DNA of 39,411 bases from Acetobacteraceae bacterium (lineage in GTDB: Bacteria; Pseudomonadota; Alphaproteobacteria; Acetobacterales; Acetobacteraceae), in NCBI GenBank assembly GCA_030041375.1, contig JASHOA010000011.1, positions 1 through 39,411 on the forward strand. Direction: 5' to 3'. Position numbers and translations under genes: made by a program. Shown one piece after another: positions 1 through 9,186 of the stretch (the stretch's first letter is position 1; each line of letters opens with the position of its first letter). Below the pieces are notes generated by a model. The model was not told where the DNA came from and did not search any database. It saw only the letters and a list, made by a program, of their open reading frames with translations.

Positions 1-121
1 TCTCCTCGAGCGTGTCGCCAACCAACCCCCGGATCGGCCGCAACGGATGCTCGACCGGTATCCGTGCCTCCGGTGCGATATAAGAAAACAAGCCAGCCCG
101 ATCTCGGAATCTACCCCGCAT
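1..121 (-). CDS. IS5-family transposase, N-terminal fragment
   Basis: The minus strand from ATG at 121 reads MRGRFRDRAGLFSYIAPEA, then continues as RIPVEHPLRPIRGLV and leaves the window in frame. The pattern MRG...LFSY(V/I)..EARVP..HPLR.IR is the typical N-terminus of IS5/IS1182-type DDE transposases. Only 40 codons are present; the catalytic residues would lie outside. Whether the full gene is intact cannot be judged. Confidence 0.75.
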   Translation of the reverse strand, partial: MRGRFRDRAGLFSYIAPEARIPVEHPLRPIRGLVGDTLEE

Positions 122-194
122 CACACGCCCCGCGGTTGCCACCGACTTGAATCATTTCGCTCCGCGTCGCAGCAAGGGGTTTTTCAGCAAACTG
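1..194 (-). mobile_element. IS5/IS1182-type insertion sequence, right end (partial)
   Basis: This is the end of an insertion sequence that continues beyond the left edge. It holds the first 40 codons of a transposase, about 70 non-coding bases, and a tip reading GGGGTTTTTCAGCAAACTG on the plus strand just before CTAG at 195-198. Tips with GGGGTTTTTCAGCA are common among IS5/IS1182-type elements, and CTAG-like (YTAR) targets are known in this group. The outer boundary at 194 is inferred from that target. The other end is not in the window, so the target duplication cannot be confirmed here. Confidence 0.7.
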
Positions 195-1769
195 CTAGTG
201 CCGGAAATGCCGCATGCCCGTGAAAACCATGGCCATTCCGGCCCGGTCCGCCGCCGTAATGACCTCCTCGTCGCGGATCGAGCCGCCCGGCTGGATGACT
301 GCCGTCGCGCCCGCCTCCGCAATCGCCTCGAGCCCGTCCGCAAACGGAAAGAAGGCATCCGAAGCCGCCGCACTTCCAACCGTGAGCGATGTCGAAAGCC
401 CCGCCGCCCGCGTCGCCTCCGCTGCCTTCCAAGCCGCGATCCGCGCAGCGTCCACCCGGCTCATCTGCCCAGCCCCGATCCCGACCGTCGCACATCCCTT
501 CGCATAGACGATCGTGTTTGAGCGCACATGTTTCGCCACCCGGAACGCAAACAGCAGATCCGCGATCTCCGCCGCACTCGGCGCGCGCTGCGTGACCACC
601 TTGAGATCGCCCGCCCCGATCCGTCCGTTATCGCGCGTCTGCACCAGGAATCCGCCTGCCACGCTCCGAAATGAAAATCCCGCTTCCTCCGCACCCGGAA
701 TCTTGCCCGCCAGCAGCAACCGGACATTCCGCTTATTCGCAAGAATCTTCTGCGCCTCCGTGCTTGCGTCCGGCGCAATCACCACCTCGGTGAAGATCGC
801 AACGATTCTCCTCGCCGTCTCCGCATCGAGCAGCCGGTTGACAGCCACCACTCCTCCGAATGCCGAGACCGGGTCAGAGCGCAGCGCCAGCTCCCAGGCT
901 TCGGCCAGCGTACCCGCGCTTGCTACTCCGCAAGGGTTGGCATGCTTGACAATGGCAACGCTCGGCTCCGCGAACTCGGCCACGCACTCATAAGCGGCGT
1001 CGGTATCGTTGATGTTGTTGTAGGAAAGCGGCTTCCCTTGCACCTGCCGCGCGCTTGCCACACCCGGCCGCGCACCGCTCACATAGAAGGCTGCGCGTTG
1101 ATGCGGGTTCTCGCCATAGCGCAGGGTCTCCGCCAGCCGCCCAGTAAAGCTGAAGTTCGCAGGAAATGTTTCGCCCACTGTCCCTTGGAACCACAGCGCG
1201 ATCGTCGCGTCATAGGCCGCCGTCCGCCCGAACGCTTCCGCTGCGAGCTTCCGCCGCAGTTCCGCCCGCGTGCCCCCGTGCTCCTCGAGCTCCGCGAGCA
1301 CCGCCTCGTAATGCGCGGGTGCGCTCGCCACCACCACGAACTCATGGTTCTTGGCCGCCGCACGCAGCATCGCCGGCCCGCCTATGTCGATCATCTCGAT
1401 GCACTCGGCGAACGGTGCCCCGCGCGCAATCGCCGCCTCGAACGGATAGAGATTGATCGCCACGAGATCGATCGGCGCAATCCCGTGCTCGGCCATCTCC
1501 TTCACGTGCCGCGGCTGGTCGCGCCTGGCCAGAATCCCGCCATGGATTTGCGGCACCAGCGTCTTCACCCGCCCGTCCAGAATTTCCGGAAAACCGCTCT
1601 CCTTCGCAACTTCCTTCACCGCGATACCCGCCTTCGCAAGCACCGCCGCCGTGCCTCCGGTCGAGAGAATCTCCACGCCCCTCGCAGCCAGCGCCGAGGC
1701 AAAGGGAACGACCCCGGTCTTGTCTGAAACGGAAATCAGCGCGCGGCGGACGGGCAGGGAACCGGACAT
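195..1769 (-). CDS. purH: Bifunctional AICAR transformylase / IMP cyclohydrolase PurH
   Basis: PurH carries out the last two steps of purine synthesis in the cytoplasm: formyl transfer from 10-formyl-THF to AICAR, then ring closure to IMP. The 524-residue product has the family's usual length. The N-terminal MGS-like cyclohydrolase domain begins [12 protein letters not shown]; the transformylase part contains [12 protein letters not shown] and KHANPCGVA, the latter holding the substrate-binding Lys-His pair. It ends in the conserved MRHFRH. I chose ATG 1769 because the protein then starts just before the conserved domain; an upstream in-frame extension shows no similarity. The TAG stop overlaps the CTAG at which the IS abuts, so the protein is intact but its native downstream region is gone. 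Confidence 0.96.
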   Translation of the reverse strand: MSGSLPVRRALISVSDKTGVVPFASALAARGVEILSTGGTAAVLAKAGIAVKEVAKESGFPEILDGRVKTLVPQIHGGILARRDQPRHVKEMAEHGIAPIDLVAINLYPFEAAIARGAPFAECIEMIDIGGPAMLRAAAKNHEFVVVASAPAHYEAVLAELEEHGGTRAELRRKLAAEAFGRTAAYDATIALWFQGTVGETFPANFSFTGRLAETLRYGENPHQRAAFYVSGARPGVASARQVQGKPLSYNNINDTDAAYECVAEFAEPSVAIVKHANPCGVASAGTLAEAWELALRSDPVSAFGGVVAVNRLLDAETARRIVAIFTEVVIAPDASTEAQKILANKRNVRLLLAGKIPGAEEAGFSFRSVAGGFLVQTRDNGRIGAGDLKVVTQRAPSAAEIADLLFAFRVAKHVRSNTIVYAKGCATVGIGAGQMSRVDAARIAAWKAAEATRAAGLSTSLTVGSAAASDAFFPFADGLEAIAEAGATAVIQPGGSIRDEEVITAADRAGMAMVFTGMRHFRH

Positions 1770-1909
1770 CTCGGACTCCAGCGGGACGCGCCGGGCCGAT
1801 AGACCGAAACCCGTCCATGGTCCAGATTGCTCTTTCACTGCTTACCTGCCCTCGAACCGCAGCAACCACATCTGGATCCACCCGCACCATCCAAGGAAAT
1901 TTTCCCTGC

Positions 1910-4024
1910 ATGCCCGAAGGCAGCGCCCCGGCAGACGCTTTCGCGAGCCTCCGCCCTCTCTTCGCTCCGCGGTCGGTCGCGATAATCGGCGCCTCCGCGG
2001 ATCCCACCCGCATCGGCGGCCGTCCAATCGCTGCCATGCGCGCCGCGGGCTTCAAGGGCACGCTGCTGCCGGTCAATCCAAATCGCGCCGAAGTGCAGGG
2101 CCTCCCCGCCTGGCCCTCCATCTCCGCGCTGCCCGCCGTGCCTGAGGCAGCGATCGTCGCCATTCCTGCCACCTTGGCCGAAGCTGCCGTCGCCGAACTC
2201 GTCGCCCTCGGCGTCCGCGCCGTCATCCTCTTCTCCGCCGGTTTCGCCGAGGTCGACGAAGCCGGGGCCGCCGCCCAGGCCCGGCTCGCCGCGATCGCGC
2301 AACGCTCAGGTCTCCGCATCCTCGGCCCCAACACACTCGGACTCTTCGACGCTCGCATCGGCTGGTTCCCGACCTTCACGGCTTCGCTCGACAGCTTCCG
2401 TCCGCTCCCCGGCCGCATCGGCATCGCCAGCCAGTCCGGAGCCTTCGGCACCCACATCTTTTCCGTCGCCGCCGAGCGCGGCCTCGGCACCCCCGTATGC
2501 GTCGCCACCGGCAATGAGGCCGATGTCACTCTCGGCGAGGTGATCGGCTTCCTCGTCGCTGATCCCGGCATCGACGTCATTGCTGTTTGCGCCGAAGGCA
2601 TCCGCAAGCCCCACGCTTTCCTCGCCGCTCTCGCCGCTGCCCGCGCCGCCCGCAAACCCGTCATCATGCTCAAGGTCGGCCGAAGCCGTCTCGGCAGTGG
2701 CGCCGCCCGCTCGCACACCGCCGCGATCGCCGGCGATGATCGCGTTTTCTCCGCCGTGCTCGAGGAACATGGCGCCATCCGCGCCGCCCACGCCGAGCAA
2801 CTCCTCGATTTCGCCTATGCTGCCACGCGACGCATCTATCCCGCCGCCAACACGCTCGGTGCACTCACGATTAGCGGCGGGGCAGGGGTGCTGATCGCGG
2901 ACGTTGCCGAATCGCTCGGCCTTCCCCTCCCGCCGCTGCCCGCGGCCGCGCAGGCCGCCCTCAAATCGGCACTACCTTTCTCCGCGCCCGCCAACCCGGT
3001 CGATTGTACCGCCCAGGTCCTGAATGAGCCCGTCCTCATCGGCCGCTTCGCCGAGACCATGCTCGCCGAGGGCGGCTACCGCTCCATCCTCGCCTTCTTC
3101 AGCCAGACAGGCGGCTCACCCGCGCTCGCGCCGGCCTTGCGTGCTGCACTCGCCGCCGTCCGCGCCCGCTACCCGGACCGCCTTTACGCACTGTCGGTCA
3201 TCGCTTCCCCGGAGCGCGTCCGCGCCTACGAATCGGACGGCTTCCTCGTCTACTCCGAACCAGCGCGCGCTGTCGCCGCCCTCGACGCCATGGGCCGTAT
3301 CGGCGTGGCCTTTTCTTCCATCCCCACCGCCCCGCCGCCGCTTCCCCCGGTCTTCCTCCCGCCGGCAACGCCGAACGAGGCGGCCGCCAAGCACCTGCTC
3401 GCCGAAGCCGGCATCGCGATCGTTCCCGAGCGCATCGCCAGAACCGCAGACGAAGCGGCTGCCGCCGCCGTTTCTCTCGGCTATCCGGTGGTGATGAAGA
3501 TCCTCTCCCCCGATATCCTGCACAAATCCGAGATTGGCGGCGTGCTGTTGGGCCTCGCCGATGAAGCGGCCGTGCGCTCCGCTTACGTCACCCTCCTCGC
3601 CCGCGTCGCCGTTGCTGCTCCGGCCGCCCGCCTCGACGGCGTCCTCCTTGCACGCCAGATCGACGGCGCCATCGAATGCATCCTCGGCATCAAGCGCGAT
3701 CCGGATTTCGGCCCGATCGCGCTCTTCGGTCTTGGCGGCATTTTCGTCGAAATTCTCGAGGACCTTGTGCTGCACCGCTGCCCGTTCGGCGAGGAAACGG
3801 CGCGCAGAATGATCGGCGCCACCCGCGCCGCACCCCTCCTCTCCGGCGCGCGCGGTCGCAAGCCCGCCGACGTCACCGCCCTCGCCGCCATGCTATCCCG
3901 CCTCTCCGTCTTTGCCGCCGCTGCCGGCGAGCGCCTCTCTGCCATCGACCTCAATCCAGTGCTCGTGCTCGGGGAAGGGGAGGGGGCATACGCTGCCGAT
4001 GCCGTCATCGAACTTGAGGGCTGA
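1910..4024 (+). CDS. ADP-forming acyl-CoA ligase (acetate-CoA ligase family protein)
   Basis: The 704-residue protein has the single-chain architecture of NDP-forming acyl-CoA synthetases: an N-terminal Rossmann CoA-binding domain (VAIIGASADPTRIGG, about residues 23-38), succinyl-CoA-synthetase-like flavodoxin domains, and a C-terminal ATP-grasp domain (YPVVMKILSPDILHKSEIGG, about 525-545). His269 in ARSHTAAIAGDD matches the phosphorylated catalytic histidine. It would interconvert acid + CoA + ATP with acyl-CoA + ADP + Pi. ATG 1910 is preceded by AAGGA 12 bases upstream, and the fold starts shortly after it. It heads a four-gene operon with a hydratase and a CoA-transferase, which suggests a carboxylic acid catabolic role. 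The acid cannot be deduced. Some relatives are protein acetyltransferases, but those carry a GNAT domain, absent here. Confidence 0.88.
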   Translation: MPEGSAPADAFASLRPLFAPRSVAIIGASADPTRIGGRPIAAMRAAGFKGTLLPVNPNRAEVQGLPAWPSISALPAVPEAAIVAIPATLAEAAVAELVALGVRAVILFSAGFAEVDEAGAAAQARLAAIAQRSGLRILGPNTLGLFDARIGWFPTFTASLDSFRPLPGRIGIASQSGAFGTHIFSVAAERGLGTPVCVATGNEADVTLGEVIGFLVADPGIDVIAVCAEGIRKPHAFLAALAAARAARKPVIMLKVGRSRLGSGAARSHTAAIAGDDRVFSAVLEEHGAIRAAHAEQLLDFAYAATRRIYPAANTLGALTISGGAGVLIADVAESLGLPLPPLPAAAQAALKSALPFSAPANPVDCTAQVLNEPVLIGRFAETMLAEGGYRSILAFFSQTGGSPALAPALRAALAAVRARYPDRLYALSVIASPERVRAYESDGFLVYSEPARAVAALDAMGRIGVAFSSIPTAPPPLPPVFLPPATPNEAAAKHLLAEAGIAIVPERIARTADEAAAAAVSLGYPVVMKILSPDILHKSEIGGVLLGLADEAAVRSAYVTLLARVAVAAPAARLDGVLLARQIDGAIECILGIKRDPDFGPIALFGLGGIFVEILEDLVLHRCPFGEETARRMIGATRAAPLLSGARGRKPADVTALAAMLSRLSVFAAAAGERLSAIDLNPVLVLGEGEGAYAADAVIELEG

Positions 4025-4028
4025 ACCG

Positions 4029-4883
4029 ATGCCGATCGACTACGAAACGCTGCGCAACTTCCCGATTCCCGAAATCCGCCAGCATCTCTCCGCGCGCGAT
4101 ACTATCCTCTACGCGCTCTCGATCGGCCTCGCCCAAAACCCGCTCGATCCGCGCCAGCTCGACTTCGTCGATCATCATCGCGCACTCAAAGCCATGCCGA
4201 GCATGGCGGTCGTACTCGCTCATCCCGGCTTCTGGCTCGCCAATCCGAAAACCACCGTCGACGCGGTGAAGCTCGTGCACGGCGAGCAAGGCTTGATCAT
4301 CCATCGCCCGCTCCCGATCGCCGGCGACATCATCGGCCGCACCCGCATCTCCGGCCTCATCGACAAAGGCGCCGGCGCCGCTGCACTCCTCTACACCGAA
4401 AAGGAAGTGATCGAGGCAGCCACCGGCGCCCTCATCGCCACCACCAGGAGCACCACCTTCCTGCGCGGCCAGGGCGGCTTCGGTGGCCCTGCCGGCCCGC
4501 TGAAAGAAGTGCATTTGGTACCTTCCGGCCCACCCGAAATCACGCACGATCTCTCAACACGCCCCGAGCAGGCCCTCTATTACCGCCTCAACGGTGACGA
4601 CAATCCCATCCACTCCGATCCCGCCGTCGCCGCCCGCGCCGGCTTTCCGCGCCCCATCCTGCACGGACTCTGCACCCTCGGCATCGTCTGCCACGCGCTC
4701 CTCGCCACGCTGGCCGACTACGACACCGCCCGCCTCACCGCGCTCGATCTCCGCTTCTCCGCACCCGTCTTTCCGGGAGAAACCATCCGCACGGAAATCT
4801 GGCGCACCGGCGCCTTCCAGGCGCGCGCCCTCGAGCGCAATGTTCTCGTCGTCACCAACGGCCGCGCGGTGATCGCGTCATGA
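4029..4883 (+). CDS. MaoC-family enoyl-CoA hydratase 2
   Basis: This 284-residue double hot-dog protein resembles the (R)-specific enoyl-CoA hydratase 2 domain of peroxisomal MFE-2. The C-terminal half carries YRLNGDDNPIHSDP followed by GFPRPILHGLC, the hydratase-2 motif with the catalytic Asp and His. The N-terminal half is the degenerate hot-dog repeat that holds the acyl chain. It would hydrate trans-2-enoyl-CoA to (3R)-hydroxyacyl-CoA. The start lies four bases after the ligase stop, and the stop overlaps the next start as ATGA, so translation is probably coupled. Substrates of such proteins range from fatty acids to steroid side chains; the sequence does not decide. Confidence 0.88.
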   Translation: MPIDYETLRNFPIPEIRQHLSARDTILYALSIGLAQNPLDPRQLDFVDHHRALKAMPSMAVVLAHPGFWLANPKTTVDAVKLVHGEQGLIIHRPLPIAGDIIGRTRISGLIDKGAGAAALLYTEKEVIEAATGALIATTRSTTFLRGQGGFGGPAGPLKEVHLVPSGPPEITHDLSTRPEQALYYRLNGDDNPIHSDPAVAARAGFPRPILHGLCTLGIVCHALLATLADYDTARLTALDLRFSAPVFPGETIRTEIWRTGAFQARALERNVLVVTNGRAVIAS

Positions 4884-5560
4884 TCGACAAGCGCGTGGCC
4901 AGCATGGCCGAGGCGATGGCCGGCATTCGCGACGGCTCTGTGGTTCTGCTCGGAGGCTTCGGCGATGTCGGCCAACCGGACGCGCTGATCGAGGGCCTGA
5001 TCGCGCAGGGCGCTTCCAATCTCACCGTCGTTGCCAACAACGCCGGCCGCGGTCGTACCGGCCTCGCCCGCCTGATGGAACTCGGCCGCGTTCGGCGCAT
5101 CGTTTGCAGCTTTCCGCGCAGCCGCGGCTCCGTCGTCTTCGAAGAGCTCTATTCCGCTGGCCGTATCGAGCTCGAAATCGTGCCGCAGGGCACACTCGCG
5201 GAACGGATTCGCGCTGCCGGCGCCGGTGTTGCCGCCTTCTTCACCCCGACCGCCGTCGGCACCCGACTCGCGGAGAACAAGGAGCAGCGTTCCTTCAACG
5301 GCCGCCACTACGTTCTCGAGCATGCACTCCCGGGTGACGTGGCCCTGATCGAGGCCTGGCGCGCCGATCGTTTCGGCAACCTCACCTACCGGGAATCCGC
5401 GCGCAACTTCAATCCGGTGATGGCCATGGCCGCCCGCCTCACCATCGTCCAGGCGCAGCACCTCGTCGAACTCGGCACGCTCGACCCCGAAGCGATCGTA
5501 ACACCCGGGATTTTCGTCAGCCGCGTCCTCCACGTTCCCTATGCTCAGGCGAAGGAATAG
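4880..5560 (+). CDS. 3-oxoacid/3-oxoadipate-type CoA-transferase, subunit A
   Basis: The 226-residue protein is the alpha subunit of a family I CoA-transferase. It shows the N-terminal GGFGDVGQPDALI loop for CoA binding, the GTLAERIRAAGAG and AFFTPTAVGT stretches, and ARNFNPVMAMAA near the C-terminus, all typical of PcaI/ScoA-like subunits. Together with the next gene it would move CoA from an acyl-CoA donor such as succinyl-CoA to a 3-oxoacid. The start overlaps the hydratase stop as ATGA, and the next subunit starts four bases after its stop. PcaI (3-oxoadipate) is the closest family I can name, but no other protocatechuate gene is nearby, so the substrate is uncertain. Confidence 0.88.
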   Translation: MIDKRVASMAEAMAGIRDGSVVLLGGFGDVGQPDALIEGLIAQGASNLTVVANNAGRGRTGLARLMELGRVRRIVCSFPRSRGSVVFEELYSAGRIELEIVPQGTLAERIRAAGAGVAAFFTPTAVGTRLAENKEQRSFNGRHYVLEHALPGDVALIEAWRADRFGNLTYRESARNFNPVMAMAARLTIVQAQHLVELGTLDPEAIVTPGIFVSRVLHVPYAQAKE

Positions 5561-5564
5561 ACCG

Positions 5565-6242
5565 ATGCCGGACACCCGAACCGCGCCCGCCGGCCTGTCA
5601 CGTTCCGCAATCGCCTGCCGCATCGCCGAAGACATTCCCGAAGGCTGGTACGTCAATCTCGGCATCGGCATCCCGACTCTGGTCGCCGATTACGTGCCCC
5701 CCGAACGCGAGGTCGTCTTCCACTCCGAGAACGGCGTGCTCGGCATCGGTCCTGCGCCCTCACCCGATTCGGTCGATCCCTGGCTCATTAATGCCGGCAA
5801 GGAACCGGTTACGCTGCGCGCTGGCGGCGCCTTCGTGCATCACGCCGACAGTTTCGCCATCATTCGCGGCGGCCATCTCGATCTCTGCGTGCTTGGCGCG
5901 TTCGAGGTGGCGGAAAACGGTGATCTCGCCAACTGGACCACCGGGCGCAACGATGCCGCCGCCGCCGTCGGCGGCGCCATGGACCTCGCCGCCGGCGCGA
6001 AGCGGCTCTGGGTCGCAATGGAGCATACCACGAAAGAAGGCGCCCCGCGCCTCGTCTCGCGCTGCTCCTTTCCGCTCACGGCACCGGCCTGCGTGTTGCG
6101 CGTTTACACGAACCTCGCTGTGATCGACGTCACACCCGAAGGCTTTCTTCTCCTCGAGACCGCTCCTGGCGTCTCTTTCGAAGCCGTACAGGAACGCACT
6201 GCCACCCGCCTGCACCGCCCCCAGACCGCGGGATCTCGCTGA
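5565..6242 (+). CDS. 3-oxoacid/3-oxoadipate-type CoA-transferase, subunit B
   Basis: This is the beta subunit, 225 residues, carrying the catalytic glutamate in the invariant HSENGVLGIGP motif (about residues 54-64) that forms the glutamyl-CoA thioester in family I transferases. WYVNLGIGIPTL near the N-terminus and GGAMDLAAGAKRLWVAMEH in the middle match PcaJ/ScoB proteins. I chose ATG 5565, four bases after the subunit A stop, rather than an upstream in-frame start inside subunit A, because homologues begin shortly before the R.AIA.R.A stretch. It is the last gene of the tight operon; about 260 bases separate it from the next gene. Confidence 0.88.
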   Translation: MPDTRTAPAGLSRSAIACRIAEDIPEGWYVNLGIGIPTLVADYVPPEREVVFHSENGVLGIGPAPSPDSVDPWLINAGKEPVTLRAGGAFVHHADSFAIIRGGHLDLCVLGAFEVAENGDLANWTTGRNDAAAAVGGAMDLAAGAKRLWVAMEHTTKEGAPRLVSRCSFPLTAPACVLRVYTNLAVIDVTPEGFLLLETAPGVSFEAVQERTATRLHRPQTAGSR

Positions 6243-6504
6243 CCACCGTCGGCAACCCCGCGGACTGCGGGTCCGGCCCCTTGACCATCGCGGGTCGCCG
6301 GACGGCGCCGCCGCCACGAACACAGCCCCGCCAGTGCCGCTGCACCGCATGAAGCGGCTTGAACGGCGAGGCGTCGATGCGGCGGGGTGCGGATGTCCGC
6401 CTCACTTCTTAACAATTCCATTACTATTCCTGACAGCAAATGCAGAGGCATTTTCCGCTTCAGAGAGGACACTTCCAGGTACCCTGCGCGAATGGGGAAA
6501 CGCG

Positions 6505-7308
6505 ATGGCACAGTCAGTTCGATTGGAGCGATACGAAGGCTGGCGCAAGCTGGTCCTGAACCGGCCGGAGAAACTGAACGCCTTCAGCGAGGAAATGCAT
6601 GCGCTGTTCTCGCAGGCGCTCGACGACGCGGCACTGGATCTCGACTGCCGCGCCCTCCTGCTCACGGGTGAAGGCCGTGGCTTCTGCGCCGGGCAGGATC
6701 TCAGCGATCGCGGGGCTGGAGATTTTTCGACTATCGACCTCGGCCGCTCGATCGATCGCTACTACAACCCGCTGATCCGCAAGCTCCGCAACCTGCCCAA
6801 GCCGATCGTCTGCGCGGTCAATGGCGTCGCCGCCGGCGCCGGCGCCAACATCGCGCTCGCCTGCGACATCGTACTCGCGGCGCGTTCGGCAAGCTTCATC
6901 CAGGCCTTCGCAAGGATCGGTCTGGTTCCCGATTCCGGCGGCACATTCTTTCTTCCGCGCCTGGTCGGCGAGGCACGCGCCCGCGCGCTCGTGCTGACCG
7001 CCGAGCCATTACCGGCCGAGACTGCCGCTTCCTGGGGCCTCATATGGAAGGCTGTCGATGACGACAAGTTGATCGCGGAGGCCGAGGCTCTGGCCGCCCA
7101 TCTCGCCACCCGGCCGACCCAGGCCCTCGCTCTCTGCAAGCGGGCACTCGCCGCATCTCAGGCCAACACTCTCGACGCCCAGCTCGACCTCGAGCGCGAT
7201 CTTCAGCGCGAGGCCGGCCGCACCCCCGACTATCAGGAAGGTGTTGCGGCGTTTCTTGAAAAACGCCAGCCACGCTTCACCGGTCGGCCGCGATCCAGCG
7301 TCATGTGA
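6505..7308 (+). CDS. paaG: Enoyl-CoA hydratase/isomerase, PaaG-like
   Basis: The 267-residue crotonase-fold protein matches PaaG, the 1,2-epoxyphenylacetyl-CoA (oxepin-forming) isomerase of aerobic phenylacetate catabolism. Supporting stretches are GRGFCAGQDLSDR (oxyanion-hole region), the RYYNPLIRKLRNLPKPI segment, AVNGVAAGAGANIALACDI, GLVPDSGGTFFLPRLVG, and NTLDAQLDLERDLQREAGR near the C-terminus, all close to PaaG. ATG 6505 is preceded by GGGGAAA at a suitable distance. No paaABCDE, paaK or paaZ gene is in the window, so it may belong to a dispersed paa pathway or act on another enoyl-CoA. The 262 bases before it contain an AT-rich stretch (6409-6440) that may hold its promoter, but I see no convincing -35/-10 pair. 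Confidence 0.82.
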   Translation: MAQSVRLERYEGWRKLVLNRPEKLNAFSEEMHALFSQALDDAALDLDCRALLLTGEGRGFCAGQDLSDRGAGDFSTIDLGRSIDRYYNPLIRKLRNLPKPIVCAVNGVAAGAGANIALACDIVLAARSASFIQAFARIGLVPDSGGTFFLPRLVGEARARALVLTAEPLPAETAASWGLIWKAVDDDKLIAEAEALAAHLATRPTQALALCKRALAASQANTLDAQLDLERDLQREAGRTPDYQEGVAAFLEKRQPRFTGRPRSSVM

Positions 7309-7497
7309 CGATTGTCGCAACCAATGCCCGGCTTCTCGCACGCGCCCGCGGCAAAATCACGCGGAACCTCCACCAGGCCTTGCTTTGCGCCCCATCCTGC
7401 CCGCAATGTGCCGAACGGAACTGGTTCGATATCGGCAATCGAATAAACCAATACCATCCGTTTTCATTCCCGCCCAGGCAGCAGCCCCAAGCCTACG

Positions 7498-8304
7498 ATG
7501 GCAGATTCCGTTGACCTCAATGGCTATTTCGCCCGCATCCGGTGGCAGGGCCCAACCGCCCCCACCTATTCGACACTTGCCGGCCTGCTGTCTCATCATC
7601 TGGCGCACGTTCCGTTCGAGAATTTCGATGTCCTGCTCGGGCGGGGAATCCGGCTCGACGTTGCTGCCCTGCAGGCCAAGCTGGTTCACGCCCGTCGCGG
7701 CGGCTACTGCTTTGAACATGCCAGCCTCTTTGCCGCCGTCCTGGAAGCGCTCGGCTTTGCGCCTCTCCGCCACGCGGCGCGGGTGATCACTTTCCGAAAT
7801 CGAAACGAGGCACCCCGCACGCACATGCTTCTTAGCGTCACCATCGATCATGTTCGCTACGTCGTCGATCCGGGATTTGGACCTTTCGCATCCTCTCTGC
7901 CCCTGCCGCTCGACGGCTCCGCCGTTCCCCCGGAATGCCCCACGCACCGTCTCGTCCGCGAGGGCACCAACTGGATCCTCCACGCCGCGCGCGACGGCAT
8001 CGATATCCCGGCCTGGATTTCCACCCTCGACATCGAGAACCCCATCGATTTCGAAGTGGCGAACCATTTCACCGCCACCCATCCAGACTCGCTGTTCAAA
8101 AATTCGATCCTCGCCAGCGCCGCGACGGCGGACGGACGGGTGAGCATCATGAATCGCGACGTCACGCATCGCAGCGCTGCCGGCGTGACCAGATCCGAAT
8201 TGCCCGACCGCCGCGCCCTGCGTGCGCTGCTCGCCAGGTACTTCGGCTTCGATCTCCCGGAGCTCGAGACACTGCGTGTTCCGGCCATTCCAGGCTGGAT
8301 CTGA
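7498..8304 (+). CDS. nat: Arylamine N-acetyltransferase
   Basis: NAT enzymes transfer an acyl group from acetyl-CoA to arylamines or hydrazines through a cysteine thioester. The 268-residue protein carries the complete triad: Cys71 in RRGGYCFEHAS, His109 in RTHMLLSV and Asp124 in VVDPGFGPF. The N-terminal FARIRW...TLAGLLSHHLAHVPFENFDVLLG is typical of the family, and the length is normal for bacterial NATs. It starts 189 bases after paaG and could be transcribed with it or alone. The native substrate is unknown. Confidence 0.93.
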   Translation: MADSVDLNGYFARIRWQGPTAPTYSTLAGLLSHHLAHVPFENFDVLLGRGIRLDVAALQAKLVHARRGGYCFEHASLFAAVLEALGFAPLRHAARVITFRNRNEAPRTHMLLSVTIDHVRYVVDPGFGPFASSLPLPLDGSAVPPECPTHRLVREGTNWILHAARDGIDIPAWISTLDIENPIDFEVANHFTATHPDSLFKNSILASAATADGRVSIMNRDVTHRSAAGVTRSELPDRRALRALLARYFGFDLPELETLRVPAIPGWI

Positions 8305-8334
8305 AACCAGTCCACCCTTGCGCAACGCCTGCAT

Positions 8335-9012
8335 TCACCAGATTCCCGGGACCAGCCGCCACCGCACCCGTCGCGCGTACTCATCGTATCCGGCTAGCTC
8401 CCGCCGCAGCATTCGCTCCTCGCCAACTGCCCGGAACGCCAGGCCGACGATCATCAGGGGAACCACGGCCAAACCCCACCAGGAGCCGAGCAGTAGCGGC
8501 GTGCCCACCAGCCAGAAAATCGCCCCGGCATACATCGGATGCCGGACAATGCGGTACGGCCCCTCGCTCACCACCCTATGTGCCCGCTCCACCTGCACGC
8601 GCACCTGCGGTGCCGCGAAGCTATTGAAGCGGAAGATCTGCCAGGTCACCGCCATGCCCAGCACCGTCAGCACGCCCCCCATCACCTCGGCCGCAAGCGG
8701 CACCTCGGACCATCCGAAGCGACCCCCGTCGAGTCCCATCAGCGCCAGCCAGCCCACGAAAGCAACCGCAACCGCGAGCATGAAAAAGCGGTCCCAGCGC
8801 ATCTGGTCGCGGTGCCACGGCAGCGACATGCGCGATTCGAGCAGTTTCGGATCGTGCACCAGCAACCAGAAGCTGATCGCGAAGCTGCTGAGCACCAGCA
8901 CGGCAAGCCACGCCCACGCCTGCGGCCACCGCCAATGCCCGGCAGCAACGAACAGGATCGCTCCCATCACGACAATCGTCAGCGTTGTCTGAACCACGAC
9001 ACGCCTTATCAC
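8335..9012 (-). CDS. Isoprenylcysteine carboxyl methyltransferase-family membrane protein
   Basis: This 225-residue integral membrane protein has about five hydrophobic segments and the C-terminal signature of the ICMT/PEMT superfamily: GPYRIVRHPMYAGAIFWLVG followed by GEERMLRRELAGYDEYARRV. RHPMY and the later EER...EY bind S-adenosylmethionine. In bacteria such proteins methylate small lipophilic or isoprenoid-like substrates; the substrate here is unknown. The start is GTG 9012, supported by GAGAGGTG about seven bases upstream. It faces the convergent NAT gene (30-base gap). Confidence 0.82.
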   Translation of the reverse strand: MIRRVVVQTTLTIVVMGAILFVAAGHWRWPQAWAWLAVLVLSSFAISFWLLVHDPKLLESRMSLPWHRDQMRWDRFFMLAVAVAFVGWLALMGLDGGRFGWSEVPLAAEVMGGVLTVLGMAVTWQIFRFNSFAAPQVRVQVERAHRVVSEGPYRIVRHPMYAGAIFWLVGTPLLLGSWWGLAVVPLMIVGLAFRAVGEERMLRRELAGYDEYARRVRWRLVPGIW

Positions 9013-9186
9013 CGCATCACCTCTCCGCTGCTATCGACCTCACCACGCCATCTGTCAGCCCGCTCAGACGGCGGTGACGCGCCCGCCCCGATCGATACTC
9101 TGAAACGGAGTCGTGCCGCCGCGCTCCACGATAACGGCTGAGCCGACATCGCCGACCGTGTCGTCATTACGAACAAAGGCCGGCTA

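Noticed and set aside
1342-2778. Long minus-strand open frame (478 codons) overlapping purH and the acyl-CoA ligase gene
   Set aside because: It is a reading shadow caused by the high GC content; the product is Ala/Arg/Ser-rich without any motif and lies antisense to a clear enzyme.
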